From contig JAGBPB010000081.1 in assembly GCA_017633615.1 (NCBI GenBank), positions 1 to 40,912 on the forward strand: a stretch of 40,912 nt of DNA, given 5' to 3'. The stretch comes from Bacteroidaceae bacterium. GTDB lineage: Bacteria; Bacteroidota; Bacteroidia; Bacteroidales; Bacteroidaceae. The translations under genes and the position numbers were made by a program. The notes under the pieces are model-generated. The model was not told the DNA's origin, ran no database searches, and saw nothing but the letters and a program-made list of their open reading frames with translations. Position 1 is the first letter of the stretch; each line of letters opens with the position of its first letter. Below are positions 6,822-16,308 of this stretch, piece after piece.

Positions 6822-7859
6822 ATGAAGAAGCGTTATCTTTTTCCCGCGGATTACATGGCAGACCCCTCCGTCCATGTGTTCAACGGCAGAGTTTACATCT
6901 ATCCTTCACACGACTGGGAGTGCGAGAATGTCGAGAATGACAACGGCGACCAGTATGTTATGAAAGATTACCATGTCCTTTCCACAGATGACATTATGAA
7001 CGGCGAGGTCATTGACCACGGCAAGGTTATAGCCCTTGAGGATATTCCATGGGCAGGCCGCCAGTTGTGGGACTGCGACGTTCAGGAGTATGAAATTGAG
7101 GTTCCGACAAATGCCGAGGAACAGGCCAAAGGAATGGGCTACAGCAAGAAAGTCAAGCGTTACATCATGTACTTCCCGATGAAGGACCGTAACGATGTCT
7201 TCCATTGGGGTACTGCAATCGCCCAGCGTCCTGAGGGTCCGTTCATTCCCAACCCCGCTCCGGTTCCCGGAAGTTACAGCATTGACATGTGCGCTTTCCG
7301 CGACGATGCTGACGGTGAGGTTTACGTATACTTCGGCGGCCTGTGGGGCGGACAACTCCAGCGCTATAAGGACAACATCCACCTGGAGACCCCGTATCTT
7401 CCCGAAGGCAAGGAGGATGCACTTCCCAGCCGTTGCGTACGTCTTACCAAGGACGGTCTGAACTTTGCAGAGGCTCCGCGTCCCATCCTGGTGGTTGACG
7501 AGAAAGGCAATCCTCTCAAGGCTGATGATCCCCATCGCTTCTTCGAGGCATCTTGGATGCACAAATACAAAGGCAAATATTATTTTTCATATTCAACCGG
7601 TGATACCCACTTCCTGTGCTATGCAACCGGTGACAATCCTTACGGCCCCTTCACATATCAGGGTGTCATTCTGACTCCTGTTGTGGGCTGGACCACCCAC
7701 CACTCAATCATAGAGTACAAGGGTAAGTGGTATCTGTTCCATCATGACAGTGTGCCTTCAGGCGGCAAGTCATGGCTCCGCAGCCTCAAGGTTTGCGAGA
7801 TCGAATATGATGCCCAGGGCCATATCAAGACCATTGAGGGTATTGATAAGGAGCAGTGA
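6822..7859 (+). CDS. Glycoside hydrolase family 43 enzyme, no signal peptide
   Basis: This is a five-bladed beta-propeller glycosidase of the GH43 type, whose members are mainly arabinofuranosidases and beta-xylosidases. Probable catalytic residues are Asp14 in MADPSV (base), Asp155 in SIDMCAF (pKa modulator) and Glu242 in FFEASW (acid). A late THHSIIEYKGKWYLFHHD segment matches the exported GH43 at 27695, so both belong to one subfamily. The protein begins directly with MKKRYLFPADY and has no signal peptide or lipobox, so it probably works in the cytoplasm on imported oligosaccharides. At 345 aa it is a single catalytic domain. It heads the operon and is followed after 41 nt by a FAS1 lipoprotein. 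Precise substrate specificity is unknown. Confidence 0.87.
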   Translation: MKKRYLFPADYMADPSVHVFNGRVYIYPSHDWECENVENDNGDQYVMKDYHVLSTDDIMNGEVIDHGKVIALEDIPWAGRQLWDCDVQEYEIEVPTNAEEQAKGMGYSKKVKRYIMYFPMKDRNDVFHWGTAIAQRPEGPFIPNPAPVPGSYSIDMCAFRDDADGEVYVYFGGLWGGQLQRYKDNIHLETPYLPEGKEDALPSRCVRLTKDGLNFAEAPRPILVVDEKGNPLKADDPHRFFEASWMHKYKGKYYFSYSTGDTHFLCYATGDNPYGPFTYQGVILTPVVGWTTHHSIIEYKGKWYLFHHDSVPSGGKSWLRSLKVCEIEYDAQGHIKTIEGIDKEQ

Positions 7860-7900
7860 TCCTAACCTAAAGTGATTTTAATAATCAAAACAACCAAATA

Positions 7901-10900
7901 ATGAAAAGATTTAAATCTCTTACAAACCGTTCCGGGTTGTTTGGCGCAATTTTGACCTTCATGGCCGCAATGTTCGGTGTATCTTCATGTACGCCTGACT
8001 TCGACCTTGACAAAAGATTCCCCGAATGGCTCGGTACAAGTATCTATGAGACTCTGAAGGAGGGTTTTAAGAATGATAGCACCGGTGAGTTCTATACATT
8101 CAACAACTTCGTCAGACTTATTGAAGATCTGGATCAGGTGAACATTCTGGCCAAGACCGGTAGTAAGACTCTGTTCGTTGCCGATGATAAGGCTTTCGAG
8201 CGTTTCTTCCAGAATTGCCCGTTCTATGATGGAAACGGTAACAAGGTTACCAGTTATGATCAGTTGAGCAAGGCTCAAAAGACAATGATTCTGAACGGCT
8301 CCATGCTTAACAACGTTTATCAGGTGGCTATGCTTTCAAGCAGCCCGGGCGGTAACAACTCAGCACCTCTTCTGGGTAACTGTATGCGTAGGGTTTCCGC
8401 TTCGACAATCCTGGATACCATTCCGGTGATGAAGCCTTCACAGATGCCTGTAAACAACAAGTATTGGGACCGCTTGCGCAACAAGTCCGAGAAGGGTATC
8501 GCTATCCTTCAGGACGGTACCAACAAGCCTATCATCTTCTTTGTCAACAAGTTCCTGCAGTACAACAGGATTGACAATGATGACTATGACTTCCTGTTCC
8601 GTCTGGGACCCACTTACAGCAAGGTAGGCAAGCCCAAGCACAATCCCGGTGACGCCAGTGTGAACGGTGCCGCCATTGCATGGCCTAACAAGAAGTGCTT
8701 CAACGGATTCCTGCATGTTATGTCCGAGGTTGTATATCTGCTGCCTAACATGGCCGATTACATTGCCTCCAATCCTAACACCAGAATATACAGTTCAATC
8801 CTTGACCGTTTCTCAGTACCTTATTATGAAGGATCTGAGAAGGCTAACCGAGACGAGAACATCAGATATCTGATCAGCAAGGCGCACGCATATCCTATCG
8901 GCGGTGAATTGGATCAGGCTCTGGCAGCCAATGATGACTCCGTATTCATTAAGAAGTATCTGGCCAGACGCGTTAGAGTAGGTAACAACTCCGGCAATTC
9001 AAAGGTGTCACAGAACACCAACCTTGACAGACTGGATCCTATCTCGAACGAGGCCGAACTGCTTAAGTTCGATCCGGGATGGAACAGTTTCATTTCATCA
9101 ACAACAGGTAACAACACAGACGTAGCCCTCCAGCAGGATATGGGTCTTATGTTCGTACCTTACGATGACGCCCTTATGGAATGGTGGCTTGACGAGAGTC
9201 AGGTAGGTGCCCGTCTGAGAGCAAGATACGGTCTTGAGAAGTACAAGGGCCGCAATGACCTTACAATTGATGAGGTTATCGAGGATATGGGTGGAGTAGA
9301 ACTCAAGACCATCCTTGAACTTGTCAACGTAAACATGCAGACATCACTTGTAAGTTCTGTACCCAGCAAGTTCTCAAGCGTGCTTAACGATGCTCAGGAT
9401 CCTTTCTTTGAGAACAGGACACGCGCCGAGGCTGAGGCCACAATTGATGACGTTGTAATGTGCTGCAACGGTGCAGTATATTTCACCAATATAGTTTATG
9501 TTCCTACCGCTTACAGATCAGTATCTTATCCTGTTCTCGTAAATGAGAAACTCCAGATCATAGACTGGGCTATCAAGGATGAGACACTTGCCTTCAAGGC
9601 TTATCTGAATTCAATGGTTGCAGAGTACAGTTTCTTTGTACCTCTTATTGATACCGTAAACGGCAGCGCTTTCGAGAACAAACTGGTTTGGATAGATCCC
9701 GCTTCATTCTATCTTGACAAGGAGGGTGGCAAGATGAAAGCCCTGGCTTTGAGTTATGCCCCCAACACCCAGTCATCATATCAGGTTATTGCTGACCTTT
9801 ATGATTATGATCCCACAACTGGCCTGTTCACAGCAGTCAACAAGCGTCTTGTCCCGGAACCCACCAGTTCAGATGACGTTCCCACCAAGTTTATCCGCAA
9901 CCGTCTTCTTGACATCATGGACTACCATATTATAATAGGTGATGTCGAGGAGTCCACTGCAAAGGACCTGGACGGTTATTCATACTTCAGGACCAAGGGC
10001 CGCGGAACCATCAGATTCAGGAACACCGGTTCATTCGGCGACATAGCCACAATGGATGTCCAGGGTGGCTGGCAGAAAGAGAATGAGGGACAACCCGACG
10101 CCATTCAGCGTCCTGTCAAGATCGTTCAGCGTGTTGACTTGTCCAAGAAGACATCTCTTACTCCCGGTAACGGTCGTACATATATCATTGACAGACCTTT
10201 GCTGCCTTCAAGAAAATCAGTTTACGACATAGTTTCCGATACTCTGACCTATCCTGAGTTCACATCATTCTTCAAACTGATGAATGTGTCAGGACTGTTC
10301 GAGAAGACCTCAAATACCAACCAGATAGGTTCCAAGTATTGCATATCTACTTTCAATACATATCATTACACTGTGTACGTTCCCAAGAACGCAGGAGTTG
10401 ACGCTTTGCTGGCAAGCAAGAAGATACTTCTTCCGGATGAACTGACAGCCATTGATGATGCATTTGACCAGAACAAACTGATACTTCAGGCCATCTACAA
10501 CACCGATCCCAAGAAGGACAGCCTTGTGAACGCTGCATTCAGAGATTCTCTGCTCGCCCTGTCAGTAAGACTGTTCGGCTATGCTGACACAGCAGGTGTT
10601 GAAATTGCCATGGCCAAGAGAAAGACCGGTGCAAACAAGGAGACCGACGAGGAGTACAACAAGCGTCGTGATTCATATTATTTCACCAACAAGAAACTTG
10701 ATCAACTCAAGAACTTTGTAAAGTATCATATCCAGGATAACTCAGTATACGTAGGTGCCGATTTCAACCCCGGTATTGACGACCGCACAGGTCTGCCCGC
10801 TGAGAAGGCTGAATATGAAACCGCATTCATGAATGCCAACCAGCAGTTCGTAAAGATGACCGTCAAGGGTGGTAATGACATTACCATCAATGACAAGAAC

Positions 10901-11113
10901 GGTCATACCCGTACTGTTCAGAAGTTGCCGGCCAATAATGGCAAACAGTATTACAATATAATGTGCCGTGAATATGAGATTAAGCCGTTCACGAGCGGTA
11001 ATTCTCTGTCTGAGGCTACATATTCAACAGGTGAGTTCTCAATCGAGACATCATCATATGCGGTTGTTCATCTGATTGATGAGCCGTTGTGCAACGGTGA
11101 TTTGATTTTCTAA
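7901..11113 (+). CDS. Large surface lipoprotein with about four fasciclin (FAS1) domains
   Basis: A signal peptide ends in the lipobox VSSC with Cys30, indicating a lipoprotein. Four FAS1-like repeats are visible by their H1 and H2 boxes: KTLFVADDKAFERFF with FNGFLHVMSEVV (to ~residue 270), GLMFVPYDDALMEWW with CNGAVYFTNIVYVP (to ~535), YSFFVPLIDT with GRTYIIDRPL (to ~765), and YTVYVPKNAGVDALL with YAVVHLIDEPL (to the end). FAS1 domains mediate adhesion or ligand binding. The 1070-aa protein lies 12 nt before a SusC gene, so a role as glycan-binding partner at the cell surface is likely by context. No catalytic domain is seen. Domain borders are approximate. Confidence 0.82.
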   Translation: MKRFKSLTNRSGLFGAILTFMAAMFGVSSCTPDFDLDKRFPEWLGTSIYETLKEGFKNDSTGEFYTFNNFVRLIEDLDQVNILAKTGSKTLFVADDKAFERFFQNCPFYDGNGNKVTSYDQLSKAQKTMILNGSMLNNVYQVAMLSSSPGGNNSAPLLGNCMRRVSASTILDTIPVMKPSQMPVNNKYWDRLRNKSEKGIAILQDGTNKPIIFFVNKFLQYNRIDNDDYDFLFRLGPTYSKVGKPKHNPGDASVNGAAIAWPNKKCFNGFLHVMSEVVYLLPNMADYIASNPNTRIYSSILDRFSVPYYEGSEKANRDENIRYLISKAHAYPIGGELDQALAANDDSVFIKKYLARRVRVGNNSGNSKVSQNTNLDRLDPISNEAELLKFDPGWNSFISSTTGNNTDVALQQDMGLMFVPYDDALMEWWLDESQVGARLRARYGLEKYKGRNDLTIDEVIEDMGGVELKTILELVNVNMQTSLVSSVPSKFSSVLNDAQDPFFENRTRAEAEATIDDVVMCCNGAVYFTNIVYVPTAYRSVSYPVLVNEKLQIIDWAIKDETLAFKAYLNSMVAEYSFFVPLIDTVNGSAFENKLVWIDPASFYLDKEGGKMKALALSYAPNTQSSYQVIADLYDYDPTTGLFTAVNKRLVPEPTSSDDVPTKFIRNRLLDIMDYHIIIGDVEESTAKDLDGYSYFRTKGRGTIRFRNTGSFGDIATMDVQGGWQKENEGQPDAIQRPVKIVQRVDLSKKTSLTPGNGRTYIIDRPLLPSRKSVYDIVSDTLTYPEFTSFFKLMNVSGLFEKTSNTNQIGSKYCISTFNTYHYTVYVPKNAGVDALLASKKILLPDELTAIDDAFDQNKLILQAIYNTDPKKDSLVNAAFRDSLLALSVRLFGYADTAGVEIAMAKRKTGANKETDEEYNKRRDSYYFTNKKLDQLKNFVKYHIQDNSVYVGADFNPGIDDRTGLPAEKAEYETAFMNANQQFVKMTVKGGNDITINDKNGHTRTVQKLPANNGKQYYNIMCREYEIKPFTSGNSLSEATYSTGEFSIETSSYAVVHLIDEPLCNGDLIF

Positions 11114-11125
11114 TCAGCAAACTAA

Positions 11126-14100
11126 ATGACGATGAAACATAATAACAGATTTTTCAGAAGGGCTCTTGCCATAGTTATGGTAATGCTGCCCGGTTTGCTT
11201 CAGGCTCAGAAGGCTGGTGATGTAATCAGCGGTGTCATCGAGGACAATGAAGGTCCGATGATGATGGTAAACGTAACTGAGAGAGATGCGGCTGACCGTA
11301 TCGTTGCCCACTCCATTACTGATATGGAGGGTAACTTCTCTTTCCGTCTGGTTAATCCCAAGGACAGACTTCAGGTAACCTACGTAGGTTATGAGACAGT
11401 GGATATCCCTATCGACAAGACCTTTTTTGAGATCAAGTTGAAGGAGCAGGGTGAACTTCCTACAGTTGAAATCACCGCTGACCGCGTCCAGGAGACCTCA
11501 GGTCTGCAGATCCCGTTGCGTGAAGCATCAAGTGTTGTACAGACTATCAATATGGAGGACTTTGAGAGCCTCGGTATAACAACAGTCGATGAGGCTCTTC
11601 AGGGCCAGGTTGCAGGTTTGGATATCGTGTTTGACTCAGGTGACCTGGGTGCACGTTCCACAATGCGTCTGCGTGGTCAGTCAACCCTGACCGGTGACGG
11701 AAACCCGCTGATCGTTATTGACGGAAATATCCTTTCAATTGACGATAATACCAAGAACCAGTTTGCTGACGGTCTTGATGCATACCTTTCAGCAGGTCTT
11801 GAGGCTCAGTTCGAGCAGGACCGTCTGGCTGAGTTGCTCAGTATCAACCCGTCCGATATCGCATCTATCTCATTCCTGAAAGATGCCTCCGCTACCGCTA
11901 TCTGGGGTATGCGTGGTGCCAACGGTGTTATGGAAATCAAGACCAAGCGCGGTCAGCGCGGTCAGACACGTGTCAATTACTCATATCGTCTGAACGCCAA
12001 CTTCCAGCCCGAGGGTTACAGATATCTTAACGGTGACCAGTACACAATGTTTGTTAAGGAGGCTCTGTTCAACCCGCATTTGGATGATGCCGTTACCAAC
12101 AATATCTGGGAGATAAACTACGTACAGACCAAACCTGACTATGAGATGTGGAATGATAACACCGACTGGGTGAACGCAGTTAAGAAGGTGGGTATCTCAC
12201 ATTCACACAACTTCTCAGTATCAGGTGGTGGTGACAAGGCCAACTTCCGTATATCGGCCGGTTTTGACGATGAGACCGGTACAGTTATAGGTCAGAAGAT
12301 GAACCGTTTCACCACACGTGTAAACTTTGACTACTTTGTATCAGAGCGTATCAAGGTTTCGACAAACTTCTCAATGTCATACTCCAACAACCGTCGTAGC
12401 GGTAACACCGCTGTAAGCACCGCTCAGGAGATGATGCCTAACCTGGCCATCTATTATGAGGATCCTTCTACCGGCGAGCCCACAGGAGTATACTACCTGA
12501 TGCCTCAGAGTTCTTCACAGGAACTTCCCGCCCAGACTAACCCGTTGCTCGAGGCCGAGGAGAAGGAGAACAACAGCATCAACCTGAACGTGAACCCTGA
12601 TTTCCACCTTACATATAACCTGCTGGGACTGGAGAATGACCAGACCCGTCTGACATATGAAGGCCAGGTTCAGTTCGGTGTTACCAACAGCAGCAGTGAG
12701 AGCTACACTCCGCAGACCCTGTCTCGCGGCGGTTGGTCTGACCAGACCGTTCCGAACAGAACGTCAAGCAGTGCCAACAAGAACTCATCAATCAACACTC
12801 AGCACTCACTTACTTTCCAGCCGCATCTTAAGAACCGTAACCACAGCATCATGGCTATGGCCAGACTTACAGTTCAGAACAGCAACGGAAAGAACATGAG
12901 TACAGGTTTGGAGGGTCTGCCTTCAGGTCCTTTCACATCAGTTGGTCTGCCCGGTACAATCAACAACATGACCACAAGCGCTTCACGTAACCGTAGCGTA
13001 GGTATAACCACTCAGGTTCACTACTCATACAAGAGTAAGTATTCTGTAACCTTCACCACACGTTCCGATGGTACCACCCGTACAGGTAACGCCAAGAAGT
13101 GGGGTACATTCCCTGCTGCATCAGCCCGTTGGAACATCTCTGATGAGAAGTGGTTTGACAACATCCGCAACAGCGGCCTGCTCACTATGGCCGGCTTCAA
13201 TGTCAGCTGGGGTTTCACCGGTAATGCTCCGGGCGGTGACGATATGTTCCGCAGTAAGTATTCATCCGGTTCCTCATACATGGGTGAGTCAACTATCTAT
13301 CCTTCAAACATCCGACTCAGCGATTTCCAGTGGGAGGAATCAACTCAGTGGAACTTCGGTCTGACTCTGGGTATGTTCAAGGATAAACTGAATGCAAGCA
13401 TCAACTTCTATCATACTACAAATGACAAGTTGATCAACAACAACTATCCTATTCCTTCATCATCAGGTTTCACCTCACTTGCTTGCGTGAATGACGGTAA
13501 GATGATGAATGAGGGTTATGATCTGACCATCTCGGCAAACCGTATCTACTCAACCAAGATTATGGGTAAGGATTTCAGCATCGGCGGTAACGTCAACTTC
13601 GGTGACAACACCAACCAGGTGCTTGAGATGAATGATGTAATCCTGAAGAGTTGGCAGAAGGACTTTGATATGAACAATCCTCATACCAGTTACCTTTCAT
13701 ACGTAGCACTTAAGAACTCTTACGGTTCAATCTACGGCTTCAAGTGGAAGGGCATCTATCAGTACAGCGACTACAGCGAGGTAGAGGTTCCCGGTGTAAG
13801 CGGTCCTAATGCTCCTGTTGTAAAGGATGCTGACGGCAATGTAATCCTGAACTCAAAGGGCAAGACCAAGCCTATGATGTTCGGATTCGGTACACTTTCA
13901 ACTCCTTATGAGTTTGTAGGTGGTGATGTGATCTATGAGGATATCAACCATGACGGAAACATCAATGAGCTTGATATCGTTTACCTGGGTAGTTCACTGC
14001 CTAAGTTGAACGGTGGTTTCAGCATCCGTGCTTCATGGGGACGTCTTTCATGGAACAACAACTTCAACTTCCGTTACGGAAACCGTATCGTGAATATGTC

Positions 14101-14488
14101 ACGTCTTGGTGCCGAGGCTCCGCGTGAACTCCGTAACGTTATGGCCGCCATCAACTGGCGCTGGCGTGTTGAGGGTGATTTGACAGAGGTTCCTCGTACT
14201 CTCTACAGATGGGGCTACAATGACCTTGGATCTGACCGCTATGTAGAGGACGGTTCATTCCTGCGTTGGACATCAACATCACTCAGTTATTCACTTGATC
14301 CCAAGGTCACCAAGAAGATTCACCTGAGCGGTGTAAGCTTCAACTTCAACCTGAACAACCTTGTAACCTGGACCAAGTACACAGGTCTTGATCCTGAGGT
14401 AAGTTCCGGTCGTGGTCAGGTAGCCCAGGATAATAGCCGTACACCACGTTCCCGCAGAATTACATTCGGCGTTAATGTGAATTTCTAA
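11126..14488 (+). CDS. SusC/RagA-family TonB-dependent outer-membrane transporter (module 1)
   Basis: SusC-type proteins import oligosaccharides across the outer membrane using TonB energy. A signal peptide ending LLQAQ is followed by a carboxypeptidase-regulatory-like beta-sandwich (about 30-110), a plug with the SusC hallmark DASATAIWGMRGANGV (about 250-266), and a long beta-barrel ending in a C-terminal Phe (VNVNF). No STN signalling domain is present, so direct signalling to an anti-sigma factor is not expected. At 1120 aa it is full length. Two nearby start codons (11126 and 11132) are possible. It lies between a FAS1 lipoprotein and SusD and should act with both. Which oligosaccharide it imports cannot be seen directly. 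Confidence 0.94.
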   Translation: MTMKHNNRFFRRALAIVMVMLPGLLQAQKAGDVISGVIEDNEGPMMMVNVTERDAADRIVAHSITDMEGNFSFRLVNPKDRLQVTYVGYETVDIPIDKTFFEIKLKEQGELPTVEITADRVQETSGLQIPLREASSVVQTINMEDFESLGITTVDEALQGQVAGLDIVFDSGDLGARSTMRLRGQSTLTGDGNPLIVIDGNILSIDDNTKNQFADGLDAYLSAGLEAQFEQDRLAELLSINPSDIASISFLKDASATAIWGMRGANGVMEIKTKRGQRGQTRVNYSYRLNANFQPEGYRYLNGDQYTMFVKEALFNPHLDDAVTNNIWEINYVQTKPDYEMWNDNTDWVNAVKKVGISHSHNFSVSGGGDKANFRISAGFDDETGTVIGQKMNRFTTRVNFDYFVSERIKVSTNFSMSYSNNRRSGNTAVSTAQEMMPNLAIYYEDPSTGEPTGVYYLMPQSSSQELPAQTNPLLEAEEKENNSINLNVNPDFHLTYNLLGLENDQTRLTYEGQVQFGVTNSSSESYTPQTLSRGGWSDQTVPNRTSSSANKNSSINTQHSLTFQPHLKNRNHSIMAMARLTVQNSNGKNMSTGLEGLPSGPFTSVGLPGTINNMTTSASRNRSVGITTQVHYSYKSKYSVTFTTRSDGTTRTGNAKKWGTFPAASARWNISDEKWFDNIRNSGLLTMAGFNVSWGFTGNAPGGDDMFRSKYSSGSSYMGESTIYPSNIRLSDFQWEESTQWNFGLTLGMFKDKLNASINFYHTTNDKLINNNYPIPSSSGFTSLACVNDGKMMNEGYDLTISANRIYSTKIMGKDFSIGGNVNFGDNTNQVLEMNDVILKSWQKDFDMNNPHTSYLSYVALKNSYGSIYGFKWKGIYQYSDYSEVEVPGVSGPNAPVVKDADGNVILNSKGKTKPMMFGFGTLSTPYEFVGGDVIYEDINHDGNINELDIVYLGSSLPKLNGGFSIRASWGRLSWNNNFNFRYGNRIVNMSRLGAEAPRELRNVMAAINWRWRVEGDLTEVPRTLYRWGYNDLGSDRYVEDGSFLRWTSTSLSYSLDPKVTKKIHLSGVSFNFNLNNLVTWTKYTGLDPEVSSGRGQVAQDNSRTPRSRRITFGVNVNF

Positions 14489-14508
14489 TCCTAAAGTTGA
14501 ATAATGAT

Positions 14509-16281
14509 ATGAAACATATTAAATCATTACTGTTAGCAGCTTTGTTGGGAGTGTCATTCACATCATGCAATGACTTCCTCAACCTGGAGCCCCTCAACGA
14601 TATAGTTCTTGAGAACTTCTGGACTGATAAGTCAGACGTGGAGAGTGTCCTAAAGGGTGCATACAGCGCACTTCAAAACGATGAATGCCTCACCCGTATG
14701 GTGGTTTGGGGCGAGATGCGTTCCGATAATATGGTAGAGGGTACAAGCACCAATGAGGACGCCCGTCAGGTGCTTCGTGAGAACCTTCTCATAACCAACA
14801 GTTTTACCAAGTACAATGCATTCTATACTGCTATCAACCGCGCAAATACCGTATTGTATTTTGCACCGATTGTAGCCGAGAAGGATCCTAACTACCTGGT
14901 AGATGAACTTCTTGCCCATAAGGCCGAGGCCATCGCCATCCGTTGTCTTTGCTACTGGTACCTTATCCGTGCTTATCACGATGTACCTTATGTAACTGTA
15001 CCTTCAATCGATGATGAGGGCGGTCACGAGAAATTCTATGTTCCCCAGAGTTCATTCGAGACCATACTGGATTCACTCATCAGTGATCTTGAAAGTATTA
15101 AGATGAGAGCAAACAACAAGTATGCAACCGATGACGCCAATGTATGCCGTATTACCAGATCAACTATCTGCGCAATGCTTGCCGATATGTATCTGTGGCG
15201 CGGTAATCCTGATGATTGGGACAAGTGCATAGCAGTTTGTGAAGAGGTAACTGACCAGAAAAAGAAAGACTGGGAGAAACTCAGAAACAAGCAGGGCAAG
15301 AGTTGTACCGTTGTTGATTTCAACGGCTATCCCCTTATTCAGGATGCTCCTAATGACTATCCCGGCAACTCTTACACCGAGATATTCGGTGACGGCTATT
15401 CATTTGAGTCTCTGTTTGAGTTCCCTTATAACAATGATGTAAAGAACACTTTCGTATTCGGTGACCAGCAGCAGAGAAAGGAGCCTTACTATCAGTCTTC
15501 TTCTTCACAGTCCAACAACAGTGTCGGTCAGGTCAAGGCATTTGACAACATCGGTTCCTCATTCGGAAAGAAGGAGAATGTGTTTGAGCAGCAGACTGAT
15601 GTACGCTACTATGAGAGCCTTGTAAAACGCGGTTCGGCTTATGCCATAACCAAGTATGCATACGGCAGTATGAGAATGCAGTTCTCAGACGGTTCACTCA
15701 TATTCCAGTCAACACCTTCAGTCCGTAGTACCGGATACTGCAACTGGATAGTATACCGTTACACAGAAGTTCTGCTGTTTGAGGCCGAGGCATATATCAT
15801 GAAGGCAAAGGCTCTCAGCCCCGCAGGTGAAGACAGCATAGCAGTAAGCAATACCCAGAAAGAGTACAAGGATAAGGCATTCAACCTTATTGACGCTGTT
15901 AACCAGCGTGCGGTTCTTGCCGACAACTCCAAATCCAAGGCTATTGACCTGACAACCCTGTTGAATTATACAAACGGAATGTCTGTTTCAGACCTTGAAG
16001 ATCTCCTCTTTAAGGAGCGCAGACGTGAATTCCTTTTCGAGGGAAAACGCTGGTTTGACCTTGTACGTATGGCACGTCGTGACGGCAATCAGGAGCGTTT
16101 GCTTAGCTTTGTAGAGAAGAAGTATGATGCTGCTACCCTGAGTGCAGTTAAGATCAAGCTCAAGAATCCATATGCAATGTACTTCCCGTTGAACAAGGAT
16201 GAGGTACGCAACAGCCAGGGTGTCCTTAAACAGAATCCTGCTTACAAGGATGAAGAAAAGAACGAACAGGCATCCCATTGA
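14509..16281 (+). CDS. SusD/RagB-family nutrient-binding lipoprotein (module 1)
   Basis: SusD proteins form the lid of the SusC transporter and bind glycan at the cell surface. The signal peptide ends with lipobox FTSC and Cys20. The N-terminal SusD-like block (DFLNLEPLNDIVLENFW, then SVLKGAYSAL) is followed by a TPR-like helical core (HKAEAIAIRCLCYWYLIRAY). The C-terminal RagB signature is RRREFLFEGKRWFDLVRMAR. I place the start at ATG 14509, which gives a normal signal peptide; an in-frame TTG lies 12 nt upstream. Length about 590 aa is typical. It directly follows SusC 1 and is complete. Confidence 0.94.
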   Translation: MKHIKSLLLAALLGVSFTSCNDFLNLEPLNDIVLENFWTDKSDVESVLKGAYSALQNDECLTRMVVWGEMRSDNMVEGTSTNEDARQVLRENLLITNSFTKYNAFYTAINRANTVLYFAPIVAEKDPNYLVDELLAHKAEAIAIRCLCYWYLIRAYHDVPYVTVPSIDDEGGHEKFYVPQSSFETILDSLISDLESIKMRANNKYATDDANVCRITRSTICAMLADMYLWRGNPDDWDKCIAVCEEVTDQKKKDWEKLRNKQGKSCTVVDFNGYPLIQDAPNDYPGNSYTEIFGDGYSFESLFEFPYNNDVKNTFVFGDQQQRKEPYYQSSSSQSNNSVGQVKAFDNIGSSFGKKENVFEQQTDVRYYESLVKRGSAYAITKYAYGSMRMQFSDGSLIFQSTPSVRSTGYCNWIVYRYTEVLLFEAEAYIMKAKALSPAGEDSIAVSNTQKEYKDKAFNLIDAVNQRAVLADNSKSKAIDLTTLLNYTNGMSVSDLEDLLFKERRREFLFEGKRWFDLVRMARRDGNQERLLSFVEKKYDAATLSAVKIKLKNPYAMYFPLNKDEVRNSQGVLKQNPAYKDEEKNEQASH

Positions 16282-16308
16282 TAGGTTGAACATAAAACAG
16301 AAAATAAT

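Noticed and set aside
6906..7562. 218-aa antisense open frame in the first GH43 gene
   Set aside because: The + strand GH43 has clear catalytic motifs throughout; the antisense product resembles no family I know.
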